A stretch of 60,000 nucleotides of DNA from contig CAIIXF020000005.1 in the NCBI GenBank assembly GCA_903813345.2, positions 24,929,375 to 24,989,374 of the forward strand, written 5' to 3'. Shown here in pieces: positions 1 to 11,000 of the stretch; position 1 is the stretch's first letter; the number at the start of each line of letters is the position of its first letter. The notes below the pieces were generated by a model, which had not been told where the DNA came from, searched no databases, and saw nothing but the letters and a program-made list of their open reading frames with translations. The stretch comes from Owenia fusiformis (Eukaryota; Annelida; Polychaeta; Sabellida; Oweniidae). Made by a program: the position numbers and the translations under genes.

Positions 1-90
1 AATTGAGAATATTAGTATTTTATCTGGCAACACATTTTAATTGTCCTTTTTCATTTTCTAATTTCTTATTTCTCAATCTTTATATTGTAG

Positions 91-693
91 GCTCCCTCTA
101 GACAGAACTGGAAGACTGCCCTGAATGCCATGAAAGACTGCCTCAAGTTGGAACATGTTGTCAATGCACATCTCCTGAGAATTCACGATGTAGCTGCCAC
201 AAGGAATGATCCACATGTAAGTCTACCTGACAAAATAGTGTTTCTTTATAACACATCATTGTAATCAAGGTCACAGTAAGATTGTTGTTGAGATGTAAAT
301 TATTCAAATCATTTTCAACAGAATATTTTTGTTGAATCTTGACATTTTAAATCACCTTCCTAATTTTCAATAAGTAAGGGGTTCTAATCTGGCATATTTT
401 TGTTCAAATATTCCAAGTTTTAAGCGAATCATATGAACTTGTGATAGTTCATTTTCTTACATTTCTGTCATTTAAGTTCCCAAATGGATGCCAATATTGT
501 CAAACATGATTCAGAAACTTATGAACCTGTACCTGTTTATTTCCAGTTCCAAGACTACTTGGAGAGTGAGTTCCTCACTGAACAAGTTGACTCAATCAAG
601 GAACTAGCAGACATTGTGAACAAACTGGAGTCATTCAAGCGTGATGGCAACCTGGCTCTTGGCACACACATTATGGACAAAGAGTTCCAGTAA
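91..693 (+). CDS. Ferritin (H-type-like), last two coding exons; 5' part outside window
   Basis: Exons 91-216 and 547-693, joined by a GT-AG intron (acceptor TTGTAG at 90, donor at 217, acceptor TTCCAG at 546), give one frame ending in TAA at 691-693. The product is the C-terminal 90 or so residues of a ferritin subunit, the protein that oxidises Fe(II) and stores iron in a 24-mer shell. Seen: the LE of the B/C-helix stretch LKLEHVVNAHLL, which corresponds to the ferroxidase glutamate E107 of human H chain; the NDPH turn; the YLESEFLTEQV helix, whose Q corresponds to Q141; and SIKELAD followed by a short E-helix end. Both ferroxidase residues visible in this half are kept, so an H-like catalytic subunit is likely. 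The C-terminus (GTHIMDKEFQ) differs from the usual GEYLFDK ending but has the right length. The 5' UTR, where an iron-responsive element would sit, is not in the window. Whether the product is cytosolic or secreted cannot be told. Confidence 0.93.
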
Positions 694-1458
694 AGATCAT
701 TCACCCAGAACAAATACTCTATTCATATGCTTGAAACACAAGGACCAGTTTCACATTTCTAACGCATTACTGACAACTTATCCAATATAAGCAGGAGTGG
801 AAGTGCGAAACAGGCCCCTGTGTTGAAAGTGATCTTAAGTAGGATGGTATTATAGTCAAGATAATAGAACAAATCCTTACAACTCATATAGTCATCCATT
901 AGTGGATACTATACAGCCAAGGACATTAGTGCAGTATGGATACTCAACATTTATTTTCTAATCTTTTCAATGTCAAAATCAAAACAAACATCACAGATCA
1001 TACTATTGTAACAAGAAGCTTATATCAATGGCTTTTGAAATATCATTGAGATGTAATATATTTCTGCTAAAATATACTGGTATAATTTTACAAAAAATAT
1101 AGAAATTGTTACATCGTTTATAAACAGCAACTAAAAGTTAATGAGAATGATGGAGTCAGTGGATGGGACACAAATGAAAAAACACATAGGATTTCTGATA
1201 AAATCCAAAGGATTTCTGATTCTATCATTCTTATGCTATATCATTTAAGATATTATCCCAAGTTTTGTGACACCCATGGTACTAAAAGTTAGATTATTAT
1301 AATAAAGAGACTTATACTCAGACCATCTCAACTATCGGTGCTACCATTTCGTAAAACTTATTACTTGGGGGTTGTGTAAATTAGTTTCACCAAAAATGAA
1401 TTGATATTTTGACCTAGGCCCTAATGTATACTGGCAATGCTCTGAATATATTCTACAC
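694..1458. other. Shared 3' region between ferritin (+) and SLF2 (-)
   Basis: Probable ferritin 3' UTR followed by the gap to the SLF2 stop codon. The two genes converge. An AATAAA on + is at 1301-1306. The nearest AATAAA on - is near 948-953, which lies inside the presumed ferritin 3' UTR, so the two transcripts may overlap tail-to-tail. Nothing coding was seen. Confidence 0.5.
1301..1306 (+). terminator. AATAAA polyadenylation signal, probably of ferritin
   Basis: First clear canonical hexamer on + downstream of the ferritin stop codon, about 610 nt after it. The assignment rests on position only. Confidence 0.45.
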
Positions 1459-2022
1459 TTAAGCACATTCAAATATATTTTCATACTCAGAAGAGTTACT
1501 CCTACTGACACTAGATGGTCCCACAGATGAGTCTGTCAGTTCAAAGTTGTTACCATGGTCCATATTGTTCGACTGATTGTCCATGTTATTAGCTTGCTCA
1601 TTAACATTTTCAGGATAATTGTCTAGATTTTCTGATCTCTGATCAGCATTGTCTGAATTCTGATCCATTTTTTGACTTTTCCCCTCCGGTTGTATAACCT
1701 CAGGAAGAGATTCCTCCATTTTTTGACTTTCACTGTTTGGCTGTATATCTCCAGGGAGCGATTGCTCCATGCTGCCCTCCTCAGGCTGTATATCTCCAGG
1801 GAGAGATTGCTCCATGCTATCTCCCACATTCTCAAGCTCAGAGTCATGATCCGATTGACTAGCTTTCACATGCTCAATTTGCACGCCACTAGAATCAGTC
1901 TGTTCCATGTGAAGCATGCTGGACTTAGCTTGACTGAAGAAGCGCGTAAGAACAGTTTGTTCTGATTGGTTTCTGGCCTGTAGATTCCACTTAGAATGCA
2001 GTCTCGCCATGTGATCTTTCAC
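1459..2022 (-). CDS. SLF2: SLF2 exon 17 (last coding exon) with low-complexity tail
   Basis: Acceptor TTTCAG at 2028-2023, stop TAA at 1461-1459. It starts with VKDHMARLHSKW, the end of the conserved SLF2 C-terminal domain. A 150-residue Ser/Asn/Gln/Glu-rich tail follows, which human SLF2 lacks (it ends about 30 residues after this helix). The tail holds three imperfect repeats of about 15-20 residues around SMEQSLPGDIQP (residues about 1164-1215), mirrored in DNA by a 45-bp repeat near 1690-1820, then NNMDNQSNNMD. Confidence 0.88.
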   Translation of the reverse strand: MKDHMARLHSKWNLQARNQSEQTVLTRFFSQAKSSMLHMEQTDSSGVQIEHVKASQSDHDSELENVGDSMEQSLPGDIQPEEGSMEQSLPGDIQPNSESQKMEESLPEVIQPEGKSQKMDQNSDNADQRSENLDNYPENVNEQANNMDNQSNNMDHGNNFELTDSSVGPSSVSRSNSSEYENIFECA

Positions 2023-5000
2023 CTGAAATTATAAAAATATAAAGGTTACTCATAAATCCAACATGCTCCTCCAAAAAGTTAAGGTGCCAAATGATATGTA
2101 GAAATAAAAAAATTCTAAAATATTACAAAAAATAATAAAAAGCAGCTCAAATAATGCTAAAAATACAAAATCCTAAAATATTACAGAAAAAGTTTCAAAT
2201 GTTTAAAAAAAAAGTTAAAATGTTGCACAAGATAACAAAATATACAAAATTCTATGCTAAAATATAAAACATGAAATAAACACACACAAAATAATCCTGA
2301 AAGAAAGCACAGCAGTTATTAATGATTAAGAAGATCATCTAGCCCGTTTTGATTTATCCAGCGTAAGACAGACGTAAATGTATATTTTGAATATAGTACC
2401 ACATACAAATCTGTGAGAAAATCCTTTCCCACATTTGAACTGTTTAATCTTCTTCAAACTTTATGAAACTACATATCATCTCCAACTCTCATTTTATTTT
2501 GAGAAAAAGATTCCTTAAGTAGAATTAAAGTATATTTCAGCTGATGCATCAAATACCATTTTTTACCATTTTGAGCTTCTAGCAAAGACATTTACAATAG
2601 TACAGTATATAACAATAAGTTCCATTCGTAATTAGTCATCATGGACCATTTATCAATACAAGAAAACAATCTGTTCAATACACTAAAAAAACTTATAGCA
2701 TGGGCTTTATGATGAATCTACCTGACCCAGAAATCATCCAGAAAGCAAAAGTTCAAAGAAAATCAAAATCTTAAAAAGATAATTATAGATGTACTTTTGT
2801 TTGGAGATTTCAAATATGATATTGCTTTGACTAAAATTTGAATATCTTATCATGGAAACCAAGATTGTTTCTACTGGCATCTAGTATTGTGAATTTGATA
2901 TTTCAAAAACAAAACATGGAGAATACAAATATTTTAAATGCTAATGATATTCTGGTAGTTGCTCATAACTGCAAAATGATATTAGAATGAAGTACTGTCT
3001 AATGACATTGACACTATTCAAAAGCACTTGGTTGGTTGCGACTTGAATGGTAAAGCACAATATCAAACTCCAGACAACACTTGAGACTTGTTTTTATGAA
3101 CATCTTCTATACAGGATCCAAAAACAAAACTGGTGTTTTGTAGAATTTATTGTAATATCTATATGTACACACATTGTGCACGAGCACTTGGTAGATTGTG
3201 ACATGACTGATAAAAAGGCGCAATCTTAAATCTCAGAAACAATTTTACACTTGAAAACAATAACAATGAAACAACATGGCATTAATTAAGATGCAGAATG
3301 TCACCACCTGCCATTGAACACCATCCACAAAAAAGTTGGAGACTATAAAATACATCACCAGTCACCAATTCTGGTGGTGACATAAAAACTGGTATTTTAT
3401 TGTTTATAACAAATTATCCATGGTACAATGGTACATGGGTCCTTGATTGAAGGAACAATGTCAAATCTTAGACAGCTCTTGAGACATGTTTACTAAGGAA
3501 TATTAACAATAGAAAGGCTATAGAAGATACAAAAACACAAATACATGTCAAGAACTATACAGCCTAATTGAGACAACCAATTAACTCAAATCGTGTCATT
3601 GAGGTTAGTTCTAGTCACACTTAATGTTTCACCAACCTAAAGACACACCAAATAAGTATACTGGTAGTTTAAAAATCGTTCAAATGATGAATCGAATATA
3701 CAATAGTTTTGGTTTCTGTCTATTTCAACTAATCAACGCATACACTACTATATAGTGTGTTAAAACATCTTTGTAAGAATAGAGCAAGTCTTACAAGTAG
3801 CTGAGGGTCTTCTGGTAATGGACCCCTGATGAATTAGGCGTTCATGATTTATCAGGGGTCTATTTCCAGAAGAGCTTTGCTACATGTATGATTCTTCCCA
3901 AGTGATTGTATTCTGTTCGATATGAACTTCGTAGAATTCACATCAGCTGATCAGCTTTATGCTCCATCCAAGGTCAAATTCCATTCTGTTATGATAAACG
4001 TGATATGTACATTATAACTACAATTATACCGGTTTCTGTTAGATAGTAATAAGACAATAGGTATGACCATGATAAAAAACAAGACAAGATAAAATACAAT
4101 ACTGAAATTATGAAATTAGTACCAAGGGTCAACACAGTACACATGTTAGGGGCATACCATTGGACCTGATGTCTCTAACATAAACCAGCATATTTTGGAT
4201 AACTGGACAAATAACAGACATAAGTTTTGCATCATGTCCTTGTGCATCCTCCTCCCCCTCGTAATACACACACCTTTTACAGGTCACGAGAGTTAGAAAA
4301 TAGATTATGGGGGAGGGGGAGCAGTGGTATATGCAAGAATACAAGCCACAGTCATAAGATATTTTTGCCAGACACAAACCAAGAATATTCATTTCTTGTT
4401 AACAACTCAAGAGACTTCGACTCTAAACCTTATTGGAAGATTCAATTTTGAGTGACATTTAATGCAAATTTGGAAGTCACCCCATCTTTTTTTGTTTAAG
4501 TTACCAAAGCTGGCTTTCTGAGAAATTAACCTCCCGAAAGAATCTAGTGGAACTTACAATGGGCTTGTATATTGACATAATGTATGAAATGACATCATGT
4601 GCATAGACAACTGGATATAGGTGACTTAGCTCATGAACACATGTCTAGACATGCCTTTTTGCAATAGAACATACATGTACATTTACATGAATTGATTGCT
4701 TATTTTATTTTATTTACAATGTTTTTATTACATTCAACATTAAATCTAAAAGCAAACAGAAGTTGAAGGGACTTACGAAATGAAGAGCAATATTTTATGT
4801 GAACAACATGTTTGTATTTTTCAGTTTTAATCTGCTTTGATACAGATATTCAGATAATCAGTATGTCCAAAAAGTAATAGTTCTGAATGTTCAAACTGAG
4901 AAACATCTCTGAATTTCAAACCAATCAACCCATCAATCAGTTTGCCTGGATATGTGCTGATATTAGACTGATTAATATCAAATTTAAAAGCTACCTTGGA

Positions 5001-8000
5001 CTCTTTTTGAGTCATGGATCCGGGAAGCTCAAAATCATGCAGTTTTGAGCACGCACTATTCGAGTAATTCTGGCGATTTTTGGCCTAAAGTAGTCAAATG
5101 TGGCCCCCCTGGAATTTTCAAAAAGTAAACCCCCCTTGGCAAAACCTGGCTAAGGGCATGTTATCCTCAATCAGGACACTGGTTCTCAAAAATAGGTTAC
5201 CTAATTTACTCGATTACTGTTTGAATATTTATTTCTGCCGACAGTGTTATACCATTACACATGGAATTTCTAAGTAGATTAATGGTAAAACATGAACGAA
5301 CAACTAAATCTCCCTCATTATATCACAGAAGCTTAAAAATCATCATCATTACCTAGATTTATTGTCAGGGTTGTTAGGTATTGTAAGTGTGTGCCTTATA
5401 TTTGAAAACAAAATATATCACTAAAGAAACCTTTATTTGTGCAGCTTTCAATCTTATGACAGATTCCTTTTAAGTTGTGATCAATGTTTTAAAAAGATTT
5501 CATATTCATTCACATATTTCTATTGTGAATTGCCCTGCCATCCAATATATTGGACATGACTTTTAACCTCAGACTGTCAATTTAATATCTAAACTGAAGG
5601 GACATAGCAACAATATCCTCGCAGTAACAGGCAACATAAACAGATTTACAGAATTCATGTTCTAATACTGAGCGGTAACAAGCAATTATTATGAGAGACA
5701 TCTATAAATAAGACCATGATACAATTATATCAATGGGATTCTTCAATCAGTGGTCTAACCAAGTCTTTTCTCAACAGCGTGCTAAATTCGAATTTTACCT
5801 GTTTTTGTCAAAATCATTTTTTCAACTTCACCCAGATTTTCAACAGGGTCCAAGGCAGGTAATTTTTCATCAGAGTGCAGCACTTAGTTGCTATAATGCT
5901 GGGAAAACACTGAATTTACAGCGCATTGAGTGAGATTGTATATAAGAGTAACATGTGTTTCAGGAACTTCCCATAAGACTGACATGTGTTTCAGGAACAT
6001 CCCATCAATTCATATTTCTATTATGTGTCTCACAACATTACAATCAAAACTTCCTCAATGCACAGACACAGTTGAGAAAGAAGATGAGTATGGTATACTG
6101 GCCAAGAAGAGTCACACAGAGCAAGAATCTATTATTTCATTTAAAGAGAGAATCAGATATAGCGAGCAGGCTAAACAAATTTTTTTTTCAATTTTAGAAT
6201 ATTTTTGGCTCATGTCATTCCTTGTCATGTCTATTTTCTAAAAATCACAAAAGTGCATACTTTATTTGAGGAAAATTAAAGATTTTTACAATAATGTATT
6301 ATTTTTCTATAAGAATGGTTACCATTCTTATTATTTGGGAGTATTTAAACATTTTTCACCCATTTTTGCACCTTGAATCATTAATAACTTAACCAATTTA
6401 TAACATATTGTGAATCTTTTGGGAGATATTGTTTTTGATATTGTAAGGAGTAGATTTGTAGGTCAATTATACAAATTGCTTGTAATTTTGTCACCCCCTA
6501 TAGATCTGATTCTGCCTTTAATCTCAAACATAAATACAATGAGAGAGATTACTCCAAGTTCAAATTACCAATTAGTTCAATTATATATCCCAGAAGAAAT
6601 AAACATTAATGTAAGACTTCCACAATTTTAGTAAATTGCATTAACCGCATGCCTGACATAGTACAATCCATACTATGTTCAAAGCAGTTCCATCCAAGTG
6701 TTCACACATTGGGACTCATATGTGAAAACTTGATGGCAAAACTACTCAAGTACAGAATGTTTCAGAAAATGCTTCCAATCGGAGGTTTCGCGATTATATT
6801 CACACTTATTAATGCATCGTTGATGCTTGGTTTTGCAGCTAAACCATATGGAACAATACAAGATAAAATGAGAGAATTTGATATGAGGAATATGAAGGAG
6901 GCAGAGGTGTTTGAGCAAAATAATGAGGATATGTGTATTAGTAAGGCAATATACTCAAAGAAGACACAAGCAAAACGTAAGTTTCTGACATTATTTACAA
7001 CATTTGCAGATGCAGAACCTATTCGATATACAGTGCAAAACAACACAATATGCAATTATTTGAACTTTCCAGAAGATTTGGTACATCTTGTTGCATTTGT
7101 TGACAAGGCTGTCTACCAATATCAGTTCAATGAACACATAAACATATGTGGTGGGCACAGCAATTTTGATATAAAGAGATGGCATCTTGTGGTCCTTCCG
7201 AAATCTAGCACCTATCTAGACAGGCCTTTCCTCAAAGACATGTTCATATATGCGATGAGAGAATTTGACAGTGAATTATACATGTATACAAATGGAGACA
7301 TTCTTTATCCATGGGGTCACCTACAAAGAAGTTTCCAAGCTGTTACGACATTTGTAGAAAGACATGAGCTACATGAATATATCATATCTGGATTACGGAG
7401 AGAAGTGACATTTTACTCAGGATCAGGTTTGGATGTGGAAAAACTTAATACTGGAGATGATGAGGAAATTTTGAACATAGGGAATAGCTTTGAGCCTACT
7501 CGACCATATGCCTTGGATTATTTCATCACAAATAAAACAAGCTTCCCATGGCACACAATACCAGCATTTGTAATTGGCTCAGTGAGATTCGATAACTGGT
7601 TAGTCATGTATGCAAACAAACTTAAGATTCCAGTTTTTGACATAACACAGTCTACCCCAGTGGTACACCAGGCAGGCATCCCCAAGATTGGAGACAAAAG
7701 GGCTAGGGACACCAATAACTATAACCTCCAGCTTTTTCAAGAATCAATAATTAATAATAAAAACTATGGAAGAATAAAGCAATGTGCTCATTTTCGGACA
7801 ATTTTCTTCAAGCATAGAGTTAAAGTGATCAAAAACAATTACTATCTCAGAGAATGTATGCATAAAGATATGTTTTATATTCCGATATTGTAAAACATTA
7901 TTGTGTAGATTGATATCTATGAGTCTTCCATATCTATTTCATTCAAGAACATATAATTTTCTACTATTTGATGAGACATTTGAACTTTGTAATTTGAATT

Positions 8001-11000
8001 TTCTTTTAGAACATCTTTGGCCCATTTTGTTTTTCTGGTTGGCAGTATTCAATGTCAAAGGTTTTGTAAGTCCTCTGGAAACATTGGATTGAACTCCAAT
8101 TGATGCAATCTTAAAGATCTTTATAAGTTAATTTACTCTCAAGGATCATAATTCAATGGTTAAATCAAAATCAAAATATCAAAATCAATAAGATCATATT
8201 GCAGAAATTTGATCAATTTTCACGGAAGTTCATATGGAATTAAATATTTTCTAAAATACAGTGTTGGCCAAAAAATCTACATTTTATTTTGGAATTTTTT
8301 TAAATGCACGGATTTGAATAAAATGTTTGTTTGGGATGCAGGAAGCTGAATGTTAAACGTAAACTGACACTAGGAACACATTACCCAACAGAAATGGCCC
8401 TGATTTTCCTGGTGATCTTTCTCTTCAAGTTTTTTATAGTTTTGGGGATTTGTTTTAGTGGTGGTACTATAAATCAGCAACTTGAATAATCATTCGTTTG
8501 GATTAAAAAGTCTGAAATTGATTTTTGTTTTCAACTTTGATTTTGACTCGAGTCGAACTTCAGCTCAGTTCTTTCACAAATAATTGACTCAAAACTGTTT
8601 CAACTTTAGATTTTTTCATTCCTATGCAAGTCAAAACTGGAAGTTCATGTCTCAGGCTCGTTTTGGTTTTCAAAATCTTGTAGAATTTTCATGTTTTGGA
8701 GCATAATAATAGTAAGTTTTGGAAGGTTCCATTTCTTTGAAAATATTCAAATTTATTTAATCAATCGTGGTCAATTTGCTCCAGATAATTGAGTCTGAAA
8801 ATTTGGATGAGTCCCACAACTAGTTTGTTTCATACACTTGATCCCTCATGTACTCCCAGAGATAAAAATCTGGAGGGTTTGACTTTGCCCATAGAATCCA
8901 GAAGTGGGTCTGCAATGGAATGGACTACATTTAGAGCACATCTTGTAATGATCATAAAAGTGCACCTAGTTGAGCTATTCATCTGAAACTTCTCGTAGAG
9001 TTGCTCCATGGAGTATAGCTTTAATGTGCCAAACAAAATTTTAATCAGTAAAACTCATTACTTTGGTTTGAAATGACAGATTTTCGTGAAAAATTCCTGC
9101 AGTTTTCAAAACGATGACCATCTTGAAATTTTTTTGCTCAATACTATTTACCAATATACATCTTTCCACCAAATATGAAGAAAATCCATTCACTACTACT
9201 CGAATTATTTTCTTGACAGACTGATGGATGGATGGACAGATGGATGAACAGAGGGCTTCACTTTATCCCATACAGAATTTCATTCGTTGGGATAATGAGC
9301 ACTTGATGAACAATGATTTGAAAGATCCATACAATATCCCAAGAGTAGTAACTTTTCTAGTGTGAAAATGAATATATTGACATGTGAAGCAGCTCTGCGA
9401 TAGGGCACACACAGGTCGCTATGGCAACCATGACTGGAGTATCGTTGTGTTAAATGATAAATGTAATGTAGCAAAACAGAGTCTACAACTTGATCTTTAC
9501 TATGTGTGAATTTCATATTCACTTGTGATTCACTGGATTATGCTGTGTACGAGACATTTCAGTAATCAGTGTAATCAAGTGGACCACCAGTGATATTGTT
9601 TTGTTATTATTAAATAATTAATTTAGAGAATAATTATCATTACTTATGGGACACCCTGTATATTCAACACAGCTAGATCATTAATTCAGATATTGGGAAC
9701 CAAGCATTAAGCTAAAGGAAAGTTTCTAGAGTACACTATGATTAGAAAAATGCATTCAATTGCTCTGGTAATTCTAGCCATAATTATAATTGCAAAACTA
9801 ATTTTCGATTTGAAAATATATGGAACAATGGTAAGTGGAAGTGGAAAAGTGGATAAAATATTATGTAAGCACTCAGTAAATGAACCAAAGAATACGTATA
9901 CTTTTCAACAAAATCATTCACAGGACCCAAAACTTAGACGTAAGTTTCTGACATTATTTACAACATTTGCAGATGCAGAACCTATTCGATATACAGTGCA
10001 AAACAACACAATATGCAATTATTTGAACTTTCCAGAAGATTTGGTACATCTTGTTGCATTTGTTCAGAAGGCTGTCTACCAATATCAGTTCAAAGAACAC
10101 ATAAACATATGTGGTGGGCATAGCAATTTTGATATAAAGAGATGGCATCTTGTGGTCCTTCCGAAATCTAGCACCTATCTAGACAGGCCTTTCCTCAAAG
10201 ACATGTTCATATATGCGATGAGAGAATTTGACAGTGAATTATACATGTATACAAATGGAGACATTCTTTATCCATGGGGTCACCTACAAAGAAGTTTCCA
10301 AGCTGTTACAACATTTGTAGAAAGACATGAACTACATGAGTATATCATATCTGGATTACGGAGAGATGTGACATTTTACTCAGGATCAGGTTTAAATGTT
10401 AAAAAACTTCATACTGGAGATGAGGAGGAAATTTTGAACATAGGGAATGGTTTTGAGCCTATACTTTTATATGCCTTGGACTATTTCATCACAAATAAAA
10501 CAAGCTTCCCATGGCACACAATACCAGCATTTGTAATTGGTTCAGTGAGATTCGATAACTGGTTAGTCATGTATGCAAACAAACTCAAGATTCCAGTTTT
10601 TGACATAACACAGTCTACCCCAGTGGTACATCAGGCAGGCATCCCTAAGATTGGCGACAAAAGGGGTAAGGATGCCAATAACTACAACATCCAGCTTTTT
10701 CATGAATCTGTAAATGATGTGAAAATGGGAAAAATTAGTGAATGTGGCGATTTCAGGACACTGCTATCAAAGCAAGGAGTTGTGGTCATAAAAAACAAGG
10801 AATATAATGTAGAATGTGTTTACTTTTCTTTATATCCCAATGTTATGACTGAATCTGATGGCTATTTAGGGCTCCAGAAGTAGTTGACTGTTTATTTTTT
10901 GGTTCATCAGCTGCATTGGTATTCTATAGTATTTTTACATTCATAGTTATCTAGTATGTACAAACTTATACCTCTGGAAGATATGTGTAAAATACCATGA

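Larger units (their letters stand above)
2023..6756. other. SLF2 last intron, part 1: AT-rich DNA with dispersed repeats
   Basis: No exon was recognised. Contents: A-rich stretches around 2100-2300; a TGTCACCAC...GTGGTGACA repeat at 3299-3385; a hairpin around 3806-3876 (CTTCTGG...CCAGAAG with GACCCCTGAT/ATCAGGGGTC inside); a short direct duplication of a 34-bp word (CATGTGTTTCAGGAAC) at 5950-6005; and a dispersed-repeat copy at 6255-6530. Small ORFs here have no coding signature. Confidence 0.6.

Noticed and set aside
1672-1965. Open frame on + opposite SLF2 exon 17
   Set aside because: Shadow of the repeat-rich C-terminal tail; no splice or family support.
6991-7185. Frames antisense to the nested glycosyltransferase-like genes
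   Set aside because: Present in both copies only because the DNA is nearly identical; no coding pattern of their own.
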